From Solibacillus palustris (GTDB lineage: Bacteria; Bacillota; Bacilli; Bacillales_A; Planococcaceae), in contig NZ_JAKZFC010000001.1 in NCBI RefSeq assembly GCF_022549215.1, positions 1,178,001 through 1,242,000 on the forward strand: a stretch of DNA of 64,000 nt, given 5' to 3'. Positions 34,846 to 43,615 of this stretch are shown piece by piece. The notes under the pieces were generated by a model. That model had not been told where the DNA came from and did no database searches. It worked only from the letters and a program-made list of their open reading frames with translations. Numbering within the stretch: the first letter of the stretch is position 1; each line of letters starts with the position of its first letter. The translations under genes and the position numbers were made by a program.

Positions 34846-35768
34846 AAGGTGAAAGTCTTCGCAATACATTTGGCCAAGTTCTATCGCAGCTTGTACAACA
34901 AGACTCTAGAGTGGTTGCATTGGATGGGGATTTAGGGAATTCTACTAAATTAGATCATGTGTTGATGGTTAAAGAATCTGCATTTTTCCAAATGGGAATT
35001 GCAGAACAAAATATGGTAGGTGTTGCAGCAGGGCTTGCACATGTTGGCGTTAAGCCATGGGTATGCAGTTTTGCAACCTTTTTAACGAAGAGAGCATTCG
35101 ATCAAATTGTAGTCAGTGTTGCACAAACCAATGCAAATGTAAAACTAATTGGTAGCTATAGTGGCTTATTAACTAGTAATACAGGAAAATCGCACCACTC
35201 GTTGGAGGATTTAACCATGTTTTCTACAATTCCGAATATGAGTGTCATTGCACCGGCTGATGCACAAGAGTTATCTAGTGCAATGAAAATAATGTACGAA
35301 ACAGATGGGCCCATGTATTTGCGTGTTTCACGTGACGAGACCATTCCGCCTTTTTTAGGTGGAGAGCCGTTTCAACTAGGAAAAGGAAGAGTTTTGACAG
35401 ATGGAGGGCCTATACTAGTAGTCTCCACAGGGACGATGACTTATCAAGTGAAGCTTGCTTTGGAGCAACTTCAAACGAGCTTGGTGACACATCTACATAT
35501 GCCATCGATTAAGCCCTTTGACACGGAGCTACTATTAGAGCATGCAGCTTTATGTACACAAGTAGTAACGGTAGAAGAACATTATATTCGTGGTGGCTTA
35601 GGTGGCATTGTAGCAGAAATATTAAGTGAACAAAATCCAAAGTATGTGACACGCATAGGGGTAAAGGATGGGTTTTCAGGATGTGGTACAGATGCAGAAC
35701 TATTAGAGGCTAACGGCTTAAGTGCAAACTGTATAGCTGAAGCAATAAAAAAATTATTAGTGAAATGA
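34842..35768 (+). CDS. Transketolase, C-terminal subunit
   Basis: The 308-residue partner contains the pyrimidine-binding domain (VVALDGDLGNSTKLDHV, FFQMGIAEQNMVGVAAGLAHVG, where the Glu activates TPP) and the C-terminal domain (VTVEEHYIRGGLGGIVAEIL). It matches split transketolases that accompany ascorbate-type PTS genes in other Firmicutes and mycoplasmas. Translationally coupled to the N-subunit gene; the HPr-like gene follows after 10 bases. Confidence 0.95.
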   Translation: MKGESLRNTFGQVLSQLVQQDSRVVALDGDLGNSTKLDHVLMVKESAFFQMGIAEQNMVGVAAGLAHVGVKPWVCSFATFLTKRAFDQIVVSVAQTNANVKLIGSYSGLLTSNTGKSHHSLEDLTMFSTIPNMSVIAPADAQELSSAMKIMYETDGPMYLRVSRDETIPPFLGGEPFQLGKGRVLTDGGPILVVSTGTMTYQVKLALEQLQTSLVTHLHMPSIKPFDTELLLEHAALCTQVVTVEEHYIRGGLGGIVAEILSEQNPKYVTRIGVKDGFSGCGTDAELLEANGLSANCIAEAIKKLLVK

Positions 35769-35778
35769 GGAACCAAGT

Positions 35779-36033
35779 ATGAATAAAACGTATACCATCC
35801 CATTTTCAGAAGGGCTACATGCTCGTCCGGCTTCGCAGTTTGTGCAGCTAGTACAAGATTTTGATGGACATGTGCAAATTGACAAAGAAGGGAAACGAAT
35901 CAATGGCAAAAGCGTGATTCATATTATGACGTTAGGTGCAAAAAAAGGCGATCAGTTAACGATCGCTTTAACAGGTGAGGAAACAGCAGAAGCTGAACTA
36001 TTTGCAAGGTTAGATGATTTTTTCTCTGCATAG
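35779..36033 (+). CDS. HPr family phosphocarrier protein
   Basis: The 84-residue protein keeps the HPr active site GLHARPAS with the phosphorylated His at residue 14 and the regulatory Ser at 45 in INGKSVIHIMTLGAKKG. It should carry phosphate from enzyme I to a EIIA, and Ser45 could still be a target of HPr kinase. It is not next to ptsI, so it is likely a dedicated second HPr for the PTS at the start of this operon. The housekeeping ptsH would be elsewhere. Confidence 0.92.
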   Translation: MNKTYTIPFSEGLHARPASQFVQLVQDFDGHVQIDKEGKRINGKSVIHIMTLGAKKGDQLTIALTGEETAEAELFARLDDFFSA

Positions 36034-36074
36034 CTCTCCTTAAAAGCACTTGTTTTGAAAATAGCGGACAACGC

Positions 36075-36105
36075 CAATGACAGAAACCCTAAGATTCTGT
36101 CATTG
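36075..36105 (+). terminator. Hairpin after the HPr gene
   Basis: CAATGACAGAA pairs perfectly with TTCTGTCATTG over a 9-nt loop. No T tract follows, so it may be a processing or stabilising hairpin rather than an intrinsic terminator. Confidence 0.5.
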
Positions 36106-36181
36106 CGTGACTGCTCTAATATTGCTTTAGCAAAATATCCCCAACCTCAAAGCTTGCTACCTCGTTTCTTTACCCGCTTCA

Positions 36182-36733
36182 TTATTCAGAACTTTCCCGC
36201 TCTATAAAAGCGATATCCATACTTCGCGCAGTGCTGTAAATTTTTTGTTTTTGCTCTGTACCGAATTTCACCGTTTCGTTAATAATGATTTCATCGTTCG
36301 CAGTTTGGAAAATGTATTGACCATACGGAAGCTCGTGATGATATTCGTAAATTACTGCTTCTATGTCAGCCCAATTGAAAATTTGCTCATTATTATAGGA
36401 TTTCAAAATAATTTTTTCGTTTTGAATCGCGTTATAATTCGTTAGCGTCCAGCCACAAAAGCCGATAATTGCAATAATCGTGAGTGTCGCTAGACTGTAC
36501 GTAAGTTTTGTATGCTTTAATGCTAGTAAGATCAGTGTAGCAACGATCAAAACAAGCGAAGTAAGTGAAATGATTAAGTTGTTTTTCGGTGTCAGTAAGA
36601 CGATGTTGTCTTTACTAAAGTGTAATGTCTCGGTCATAATAGTCGGTAAGAAAATAGCGAAAATAATGCCTATGAATCCAACAGCAATTGCGATAATACC
36701 AATTTTGGCACGTGTTGATTTTTTATTTAACAT
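36182..36733 (-). CDS. Membrane protein of unknown function
   Basis: Start at the second ATG (36733), behind GGGGGAG. The 183-residue protein has three hydrophobic helices in its first 110 residues (KIGIIAIAVGFIGIIFAIFL, LIISLTSLVLIVATLILLAL, LATLTIIAIIGFCGWTL). A soluble C-terminal domain (WADIEAVIYEYHHELPYGQYIFQTANDEIIINE) resembles the strand pattern of PH-like membrane-associated domains. It is isolated between operons. No function can be given. Confidence 0.7.
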   Translation of the reverse strand: MLNKKSTRAKIGIIAIAVGFIGIIFAIFLPTIMTETLHFSKDNIVLLTPKNNLIISLTSLVLIVATLILLALKHTKLTYSLATLTIIAIIGFCGWTLTNYNAIQNEKIILKSYNNEQIFNWADIEAVIYEYHHELPYGQYIFQTANDEIIINETVKFGTEQKQKIYSTARSMDIAFIERESSE

Positions 36734-36939
36734 CAAAACTCCCCCTTAAGTCATTTCCTTATATACGTATTAAATTGATAAAAGTTTCGAATATATGGAA
36801 TATTTCGATAAATAGAAATCATTACCGAAACATGGGGTTCATGTGCGTTTCGGAGCATTTGCGTGCGCTTTAAGACCCGAGCCCTCGTGATTCGTGGTAA
36901 ACTAAGGAAGAGAACAGTACAAATGAAAATGGTGATAAA

Positions 36940-37572
36940 ATGAACGAACAAATTACAAAATGTGCGTCACTCGTAAAAGAGATTTATGAAAAAATGGACG
37001 CAAGCCATGATTTTCAGCACATCGAACGAGTATATGAAAATGCGTTAACAATTTTAACAGCAGAGCCGCAAGCAAACGAAAAAATCGTGCGTTTAGCGGT
37101 GTTATTACATGATGTGAGCGATTCGAAATACGCAGAGACAAAAGAAGATGAGGATCGCATTTTACAGGCGCTTAACTTAACAGACGAAGAAATCCAGCAC
37201 ATTCAAACAGTCATTGCTGAAGTATCGTTTAACGGTGGCAATGAGCTCCCAGCAACAACGATTGAATCAAAAATTGTGCGGGATGCCGATCGATTGGATG
37301 CGATTGGTGCGGTGGGAATCGCCCGTACATTCGCTTATGGTGGGGCAAAGGGTCGTAAATTGTATGATGATGCAGAGGAAGCACGTGATGGTATGACGTT
37401 AGAAGAGTACCGCACAAAATCAACGGCCAGCGTTACCCATTTTTATGAAAAGCTTCTTCTTTTAAAGGGTTTAATGGTAACAGAAAAAGGGCGCGAAATG
37501 GCTGAAGGGCGTCATGCATTTATGGTACAATTTTTACAGCAGCTTAAAAAAGAAAGAGACGGGATTTCATGA
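36940..37572 (+). CDS. HD domain phosphohydrolase
   Basis: The 210-residue protein has the HD metal site in order: HDFQHIERV (first His), LLHDVSDSK (HD), and RDADRLDAIGAVGIARTF (last Asp). This subtype (YpgQ-like) hydrolyses nucleotides or their derivatives in the cytosol. It overlaps the ABC-F gene by 4 bases, so the two are translationally coupled, a linkage also seen in Bacillus-type genomes near ypgR/ypgQ. Confidence 0.92.
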   Translation: MNEQITKCASLVKEIYEKMDASHDFQHIERVYENALTILTAEPQANEKIVRLAVLLHDVSDSKYAETKEDEDRILQALNLTDEEIQHIQTVIAEVSFNGGNELPATTIESKIVRDADRLDAIGAVGIARTFAYGGAKGRKLYDDAEEARDGMTLEEYRTKSTASVTHFYEKLLLLKGLMVTEKGREMAEGRHAFMVQFLQQLKKERDGIS

Positions 37573-39455
37573 GTCATTTAATCGTATCAAATTTAACAAA
37601 AACAGTTGGCGATAAAACGCTATTTCAAAATATTGAATTTACCATTTATGAAGGGGAGCGAGCGGGTCTAATCGGGATTAATGGCACAGGGAAATCGACA
37701 CTATTATCCATTTTAGCCGGTATACAAGATGCGGATGCTATTGAGCTTGACCACCCAAATAAATACCGTATTGCTTATTTAGAGCAAGACCCACAGTTTG
37801 AAGCAAATGTAACGGTATTACAGGCAGTGTTCAGCGGGGATTCGCCAATTTTACAATTAAACCGCCAGTATGAGGATATTGTAGCGGCACTTGCGAATGA
37901 CCCAACGTCCGAAAAGCTACAAAATGAATTGTTCCGCCTACAGCAGCAAATGGACACGGACAATGCATGGGATGTCAACGCATTAGCAAAACAAGCGTTA
38001 ACAAAGCTTGGCATTGATATGTTTGATAAGGAAGTAACTTCTTTATCAGGTGGTCAGCAAAAGCGAGTGGCTCTTGCAAAAGTATTAATTGAACCAGCAG
38101 ATCTCTACTTATTAGACGAGCCGACCAACCATCTAGACGTCGCATCAACGGAGTGGCTACAAGAAATGGTATCGCGTTTAAAAGGTGCGGTGATTTTCAT
38201 TACCCATGACCGATATTTTTTAGATGAAACGGCAACGCATATTTACGAATTAGCGGATCAAACATTATACCGCCATACTGGTTCATACGGAGATTACTTA
38301 GAAGCACGTGCGATTCGTGAGGAAATGCAAGCGGCAACACAAGCAAAATTACGCAATCGTTACCGTTCTGAATTACAGTGGATTCGCCGCGGTGCAAAGG
38401 CACGAACAACAAAGCAAAAAGCTCGTATTCAGCGCTTTGAGGCATTGGATGATTCCATTGATCGTTCAGGTGAACAAACAGATCTTGAAATGAACTTAGC
38501 TACATCACGTCTTGGCAAAAAGGTGTTGGAGTCAGATGCCATCACAAAAACTTATGGCGATCGCACAATTATTAAAGATTTCAGCTTTTTACTACAGCAA
38601 GGGGACCGAATTGGCATTATCGGCGCGAACGGTTACGGGAAGTCAACATTACTAAACATGCTTGCTGGCGAAATCGAGCCAGATCAAGGCGAAGTTGTTG
38701 TAGGTTCTACAGTTAAACGTTTACACTTTAAGCAGACATTACCGGCGATGAACGAAAAAGCGCGTATGATTGACTATGTGCGTGAAGCATCGAATGATAT
38801 TACCGATGCAAACGGTGAACGTTTTTCTGCATCTCAAATGCTAGAACGCTTCTTATTCCCATTAAATGTACATGGCACACCGATTAGTAAGCTTTCAGGT
38901 GGTGAGCGCAAACGTCTACATTTACTGCGCTTACTTATGGAGCAGCCGAACGTGCTTTTACTAGACGAGCCGACGAATGATTTAGATATTGAAACGCTAG
39001 GTGTATTAGAAGACTTTATCGAAAATTTCCCAGGCGTTGTTATTACAATTTCGCATGACCGTTTCTTCTTAGATCGAATTGCGAAAAAGCTTTGGATTTT
39101 AGATGGTCAAGGCGGTGTGTCGGAAAGCTTGGAAGTTTACACAGACTATCTAGCGAAAAAAGAAATTGAGCAGCAACAAGTCGCAAAAGAAGTAAAACAA
39201 GAAAAAACGAAAGCCGAAAAGCCAAAATCCGAAAAGAAAAAGCTATCCTTCAAAGAGCAAAAGGAATGGGAGACAATTTCGGATGACATTGCCAAGATGG
39301 AAGAAAAAATCATGCAGACGGAAGAAGAAATTTCTACAGCTGGCTCAGATTTTACAAGGCTTCAGCAATTAACGGGAGATTTAGAAACTTACAATAACGA
39401 ATACGAGCAATTAATTGAGCGTTGGAGCTATTTGGACGAAATTGTAAATGGATAG
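37569..39455 (+). CDS. ABC-F family ATPase (YfmR/Uup-like)
   Basis: The 628-residue protein has two ABC domains with no membrane part: Walker A GINGTGKST and GANGYGKST, signatures LSGGQQKR and LSGGERKR, Walker B LYLLDEP and VLLLDEP. A positively charged linker between them (RGAKARTTKQKARIQRFEAL) would insert into the ribosome. The C-terminal 100 residues form a Lys/Glu-rich coiled coil as in Uup and YfmR. Such proteins act on the ribosomal E site to relieve stalling. Coupled to the HD gene upstream and overlapping the CvfC-like frame downstream. Confidence 0.93.
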   Translation: MSHLIVSNLTKTVGDKTLFQNIEFTIYEGERAGLIGINGTGKSTLLSILAGIQDADAIELDHPNKYRIAYLEQDPQFEANVTVLQAVFSGDSPILQLNRQYEDIVAALANDPTSEKLQNELFRLQQQMDTDNAWDVNALAKQALTKLGIDMFDKEVTSLSGGQQKRVALAKVLIEPADLYLLDEPTNHLDVASTEWLQEMVSRLKGAVIFITHDRYFLDETATHIYELADQTLYRHTGSYGDYLEARAIREEMQAATQAKLRNRYRSELQWIRRGAKARTTKQKARIQRFEALDDSIDRSGEQTDLEMNLATSRLGKKVLESDAITKTYGDRTIIKDFSFLLQQGDRIGIIGANGYGKSTLLNMLAGEIEPDQGEVVVGSTVKRLHFKQTLPAMNEKARMIDYVREASNDITDANGERFSASQMLERFLFPLNVHGTPISKLSGGERKRLHLLRLLMEQPNVLLLDEPTNDLDIETLGVLEDFIENFPGVVITISHDRFFLDRIAKKLWILDGQGGVSESLEVYTDYLAKKEIEQQQVAKEVKQEKTKAEKPKSEKKKLSFKEQKEWETISDDIAKMEEKIMQTEEEISTAGSDFTRLQQLTGDLETYNNEYEQLIERWSYLDEIVNG

Positions 39456-39468
39456 GAGCGCTTACTAT

Positions 39469-40587
39469 ATGAAAATATTATCAATCGAGCCAACACCAAG
39501 TCCAAATTCGATGAAGGTTATCATTGATCAAGACTTACCATTTGGGAAAAGTTTTAACTATACAAAAGACAATATTCGAGAGGCTTCTTCTGAGTTACAA
39601 GCGATTTTTGCGGTTGAAGGTGTGAAGGGCATTTATCACGTATCGAACTTTCTAGCAATTGAACGTAATGCGAAATATGCATGGGAAAATATTTTAGCCG
39701 ATATTCGTCGTACTATTGGTGGCGAAGAGACTGAAGGTAAGGAACAGCAAATTAACGAGCATTACGGAGAAGTAAATGTACACGTACAAATGTACAAGGC
39801 CATTCCACTGCAAATTAAAGCATTTGATGGTGAAGGAGAAATACGTATTAGCGCAGGCGACCGTTTTACGATTGCATTTAAGCATCTACAATTTAAAGTG
39901 GCAGAGGACAACTTCATTTTAGAGCGTAAATGGGTGGACTTCGGCGTGCGCTATGGTGATAAAGAGCAAGTGGCACAGGAAGTATTAAAAGAAGTGGACG
40001 CGCTATATCCACAAGACCGTGTGGAATCGATCGTCGAAAACGTCAATACCGAAGTTGTAACAGCTGCACAAGAACGTAAAGAAGTAACGCTTGAAGCATA
40101 CATGCAAGTGGAGGACTGGCAACAGCGCTTCCAACTGCTTGACCAACTACCTGATCCCGAGGTGAAGGATATTCCGCTATTAGAAAAAGCGTTAGAAGAT
40201 GAGCAAATGTCAATTCGTCGTCTTGCTACAGTTTATTTAGGAATGATTGAGGACGAGGCGGTCGTTCCAGCGTTGACGAAAGCACTGAATGATAAGAGTG
40301 CGGCCGTGCGCCGAACAGCAGGGGATTGTATGAGTGATTTAGGTCTAGAAAGCTTTGAACCTGCAATGATTGCAGCACTAACGGATAAAAATAAGCTAGT
40401 GCGCTGGCGTGCGGCAATGTACTTATATGAAGTAGGGACAGAAGTAGCGGTAGAGGCTTTAAAAGTTGCGAGTACCGATAAAGAGTTTGAAGTGAAATTG
40501 CAGGCGAAAATGGCGCTAGCGCGTATTGAGGGCGGCGAGGAAGCAAAAGGCTCTGTTTGGAAGCAAATGACGGAAAGCCGTAAATAA
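39469..40587 (+). CDS. Conserved virulence factor C-like protein (YpgR type)
   Basis: Start at ATG 39469, following AGGAGCG. The 372-residue protein begins with an Nfu-N-like domain (SIEPTPSPNSMKVIIDQDLPFGKSFNY, IFAVEGVKGIYHVSNFLAIER). It ends with HEAT-like repeats (about 220-365: DEQMSIRRLATVYLGMIEDEAVVPALTKALNDKSAAVRRTAGDCMSDLG and LVRWRAAMYLYEVGTEVAVEAL). This is the CvfC/YpgR family, linked to virulence regulation in staphylococci, with unclear biochemistry. It follows the ABC-F gene by 13 bases and shares its transcript. Confidence 0.88.
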   Translation: MKILSIEPTPSPNSMKVIIDQDLPFGKSFNYTKDNIREASSELQAIFAVEGVKGIYHVSNFLAIERNAKYAWENILADIRRTIGGEETEGKEQQINEHYGEVNVHVQMYKAIPLQIKAFDGEGEIRISAGDRFTIAFKHLQFKVAEDNFILERKWVDFGVRYGDKEQVAQEVLKEVDALYPQDRVESIVENVNTEVVTAAQERKEVTLEAYMQVEDWQQRFQLLDQLPDPEVKDIPLLEKALEDEQMSIRRLATVYLGMIEDEAVVPALTKALNDKSAAVRRTAGDCMSDLGLESFEPAMIAALTDKNKLVRWRAAMYLYEVGTEVAVEALKVASTDKEFEVKLQAKMALARIEGGEEAKGSVWKQMTESRK

Positions 40588-40603
40588 TCGTTCGAAAATA
40601 TTG

Positions 40604-40645
40604 AAACCTATTGAGCAGTTGAGACTTGCTTAATAGGTTTTTTTG
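40604..40645 (+). terminator. Terminator of the HD-ABCF-CvfC operon
   Basis: AAACCTATTGAGCA pairs with TGCTTAATAGGTTT (one G-T pair), followed by TTTTT. Confidence 0.92.
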
Positions 40646-40820
40646 AGTTTGATAAACTTAATTTTTAATGGGTTTTTAACCATAAAGCATAAGAAATGAA
40701 AGTGAATTATGTAGAAATTTGTCGAATGAATGTTGTAGACGTTCCCGTGAAAAATATTCACTTATTGAGATATTTGTTATATATTTACAGAATGGACACA
40801 ATGAAGGAGATGAAGGTTTA

Positions 40821-42035
40821 ATGGAGTTGTTACAGAATGAGCGATTGTTGGAAAATCCAGTTAGTTTAGAAACTAAGCGGATGGAAAAGCTTTTATCACT
40901 TTTAGACTCTTTTAAAATGAATCATTCACAACTATTCACGAAAGAGGATGCTTGCTTAATTACATATGACATTTGGACATTGTTAGAACTTGGCGGAGAT
41001 TACGAAGAGAAAATCAATAATGAAGATGTTAATAAAAAAAATTGGCGCTTATTTTTACTAAATTTTTTTGCAGCAAATGGATTGGACAAAGATTCCGTGT
41101 TTACACAATATGATAGCACCGAGAAGCGATTTTTTACTGCGTTATTTATTGTAAAAAAGCTAATATCAGGTCATTTATCACAACTAGAGAAATTATGGAA
41201 AGTACAAGAGCACAGTGAAACGATTCAATCAATGAATAGTATTGATAAAAAATTGGAAATCCTGCAGCAAAGATTATTTAAAGAAATACAAAATAAGTGG
41301 TATATTCATTTGTTCAAATACAAGACTGAATTCCAAAATATTCTTGTACAAGTTGAAAGGCAGCAAAACGCGGTTGAACAAATATTAGGTCCAGAAATTT
41401 GGAAAACAATTGATGAAAATCATTTTGTTATGCTTATGAAATCAATTGAATCTAATCACTTTGCAGAGCTTCTCTTTTGGAAAGAAAAAATTGAGAAAAC
41501 AGAATTTGTAACAAATCAATCCAACCAAAATTGTTCCTACATTCTTTGTGTGCAGCAAGATGTGTCTATGCGTGAATATATTAACATACAAACTGCAATT
41601 GTCCTCCAATTAATAAAATCAATCCAGAAAAACGAACAGAATTTCATAATTGTTCCCTTTGCTCAAACCATTGAACGCGAGATGGTTGCGTTAAAAGGGA
41701 TGTTTAATATGGACCGTTATTATGATTTGAATCAGCCATTTCAATCTAAAAATGAGCCAATAAATTATAAAAATGCACTGAATTATGCGTTATTGATGTT
41801 GAAGCTGGAGTTATCTCCAAATGAGAATGGTAAAATCTATTTTTTATGCAATGAAATGATCTATAAGCATTTACCACAGGATGAAGAATGGAAAAATGCT
41901 GTTGAAAGCCATAAGAAAAATAATAGTATTCAAATTTGTGTAATTTATTTAGGTGGCAAAAATAACTTTAAACCTATATGGTTTGCCGATGAAATTCATT
42001 TGGCTGAACAATTTGTTGCGTCAGTAAAAGTGTAA
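40821..42035 (+). CDS. VWA-like (CoxE/ViaA-related?) protein, degenerate metal site
   Basis: Start at ATG 40821 after AAGGAGATGAAGG; an earlier frame opening has no site. The 404-residue protein is helical for about 245 residues (LQQRLFKEIQNKWYIHLFKYKTEFQNILVQVERQQ). It then shows a VWA-like Rossmann part: YILCVQQDVSMREYINIQTAIVLQLI, FIIVPFAQTI, INYKNALNYALLMLK and IQICVIYLGG. The D-x-S-x-S metal motif is reduced to DVSMR. Layout recalls ViaA/CoxE partners of MoxR ATPases, but no MoxR gene is nearby. The fold assignment is inference. Confidence 0.6.
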   Translation: MELLQNERLLENPVSLETKRMEKLLSLLDSFKMNHSQLFTKEDACLITYDIWTLLELGGDYEEKINNEDVNKKNWRLFLLNFFAANGLDKDSVFTQYDSTEKRFFTALFIVKKLISGHLSQLEKLWKVQEHSETIQSMNSIDKKLEILQQRLFKEIQNKWYIHLFKYKTEFQNILVQVERQQNAVEQILGPEIWKTIDENHFVMLMKSIESNHFAELLFWKEKIEKTEFVTNQSNQNCSYILCVQQDVSMREYINIQTAIVLQLIKSIQKNEQNFIIVPFAQTIEREMVALKGMFNMDRYYDLNQPFQSKNEPINYKNALNYALLMLKLELSPNENGKIYFLCNEMIYKHLPQDEEWKNAVESHKKNNSIQICVIYLGGKNNFKPIWFADEIHLAEQFVASVKV

Positions 42036-42094
42036 TAACTTATAACGAACATTTTTCAATACAAAATTTGGAACCAAGTGCATTTATCTAATAA

Positions 42095-42245
42095 AATCCG
42101 TTCTGCTACGCTACGGGGGACGCTTTCCTGAGGGCGTGGCTGCAACTAACTTGTATGTGCCTCTTACGCTGGCACATACAAGTGGATTTTCCGCACACGC
42201 TTAATCCTCTAGGAGTCACCCCCTTCACTTCGCGGCACTCTACTA
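42095..42245. repeat. GC-rich dispersed-type repeat with a central 13-bp inverted repeat
   Basis: An island of GC-rich sequence inside AT-rich spacer. It opens TCCGTTCTGCTACGC and GGACGCTTTCC, closes GGAGTCACCCCCTTCAC and TTCGCGG, and has at 42149-42183 a perfect hairpin ACTTGTATGTGCC / GGCACATACAAGT. The wording resembles intergenic repeats scattered through Bacillales genomes (family knowledge). Only one copy occurs in this window. Confidence 0.6.
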
Positions 42246-42654
42246 TAAAGTAAAAATTGGTTTAAATTACAAAGAACTTGAACAAATGTGCTAAATCTAG
42301 CTCTGTCATTGAAATAAAATAAAAATTAGTCTAAGAATGTTTTTATTTTGAAATAATAAAAGTAGCTAAATTTATCGCTGTAGCAAACCTTTAATCTAAA
42401 TTTCAATAATAAAACAGAGCAATATTTTATTCAGCACCGCCGCCTCGCGATAGCGCAAGCGGCAACATTGGACTCTTTTAGCTTTATTAAAACGTAACAT
42501 ATTAATTTGGCGGGCCTTGGATGCGGCATTAAAGACAGTAGTATGGACACGTACCACGTGGCCATAATGCTGTCATGCCGTTGCCCGACAAAAATATGTA
42601 ACACTTCACTTAATACATTTTTTGTTAGCAAATTTGCTGAATGTCAGTAATAAA
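42246..42654. other. Spacer with two unexplained hairpins
   Basis: No gene seen. 42439-42463 forms GCCGC-ctc-GCG...CGC-aa-GCGGC. At 42512-42586 a long hairpin stacks GGGC/GCCC, CGGCAT/ATGCCG, GACAG/CTGTC, TATGG/CCATA and CACGT/ACGTG around the loop ACC. The two are joined by AT-rich sequence. They sit downstream of the EamA gene read from the right, beyond its terminator. Confidence 0.6.
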
Positions 42655-42702
42655 TAAACACTGAAGAGTATGCTTCTGTAGGAGGCATACTTTTCAGTGT
42701 TG
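42655..42702 (-). terminator. Terminator of the second EamA gene (minus strand)
   Basis: On the minus strand ACACTGA and AGTATGC pair with GCATACT and TCAGTGT, followed by TTATTTATT. Confidence 0.85.
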
Positions 42703-42704
42703 GG

Positions 42705-43595
42705 TTAAGAATCAGGCTGTACTTTTTGAACTTTTTGGTCTGGATAAAACACGGTATATATAATACTCCCGAAAATGAGGACAATACCTAATATTTGTAG
42801 CATTGACGGTCTAAAGCTCAGTAAAATGGCATCCAGTAAAATGGCTACAACCGGATCAACAAAAACGAGCACCGATACAATTACTGTTGGTAAATCACGA
42901 ATACTATCAAAAAACAAATAATAGACAAAGCCTGTATGGATGAAGCCCGTGCCAAGAATATACAGCCAATTTGTTGTAGTTAAGCCGTCAAAGACCGTAA
43001 AATCACATAGCGGAAACAGCATGACAATTCCGACCGTCGTTTGAATAAACGTTAAAGCATATGAAGATAGTCCGTGAATGGTTTTACTTGTAAACATAGT
43101 GAGCGCATAGCAAATTGCCGACAGTAACGCCCAAACAAAGCCCGAATTCATAAATTGAGAAATACTTGAGAAGTTATCAATACCAACAATTAATATGCTA
43201 CCTAAGAAGCAAACAACCGTTGCTAAAATTGACCGTACCCCCATTTTTTCTGCTAGTAAAACCGAGCCAAGCATGAGGACGAAAATCGGTGCTAAATTGT
43301 AAATCGAAATTGCGATTGAAATAGACATCACTTCAAAAGCTTTAAATAAAAACACCCAATTCAGCACGATGAAAATCCCACAAATACACGTTTTAATCAC
43401 TTCACGTTTGTCCCATTGTTCTGTTTTATGACCACCTGTCAGCAACCATAATCCACCTAAAAACAACGTTGCACAAATACAACGTACAAACACAAGCTCA
43501 ATTGCAGGGAGTCCTGTATGAATTGTAAAAAATCCAATTGAACCAAAGATGGCCATAGAAAGGGTCAATTTAATCATGGAGCTGGTGTTCATCAT
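42705..43595 (-). CDS. EamA/DMT family transporter
   Basis: The 296-residue protein has ten predicted helices in two EamA repeats (LSMAIFGSIGFFTIHTGLPAIELVFVRCICATLFLGGLWLL; FVDPVVAILLDAILLSFRPSMLQILGIVLIFGSIIY). It may export an amino acid or metabolite. It lies 20 bases downstream of proA on the same strand and is likely read from the same T-box-controlled transcript. That hints at a link to proline or glutamate-related export, which is inference. Confidence 0.88.
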   Translation of the reverse strand: MMNTSSMIKLTLSMAIFGSIGFFTIHTGLPAIELVFVRCICATLFLGGLWLLTGGHKTEQWDKREVIKTCICGIFIVLNWVFLFKAFEVMSISIAISIYNLAPIFVLMLGSVLLAEKMGVRSILATVVCFLGSILIVGIDNFSSISQFMNSGFVWALLSAICYALTMFTSKTIHGLSSYALTFIQTTVGIVMLFPLCDFTVFDGLTTTNWLYILGTGFIHTGFVYYLFFDSIRDLPTVIVSVLVFVDPVVAILLDAILLSFRPSMLQILGIVLIFGSIIYTVFYPDQKVQKVQPDS

Positions 43596-43615
43596 TCAAC
43601 CTACTTTCTGCCTGT

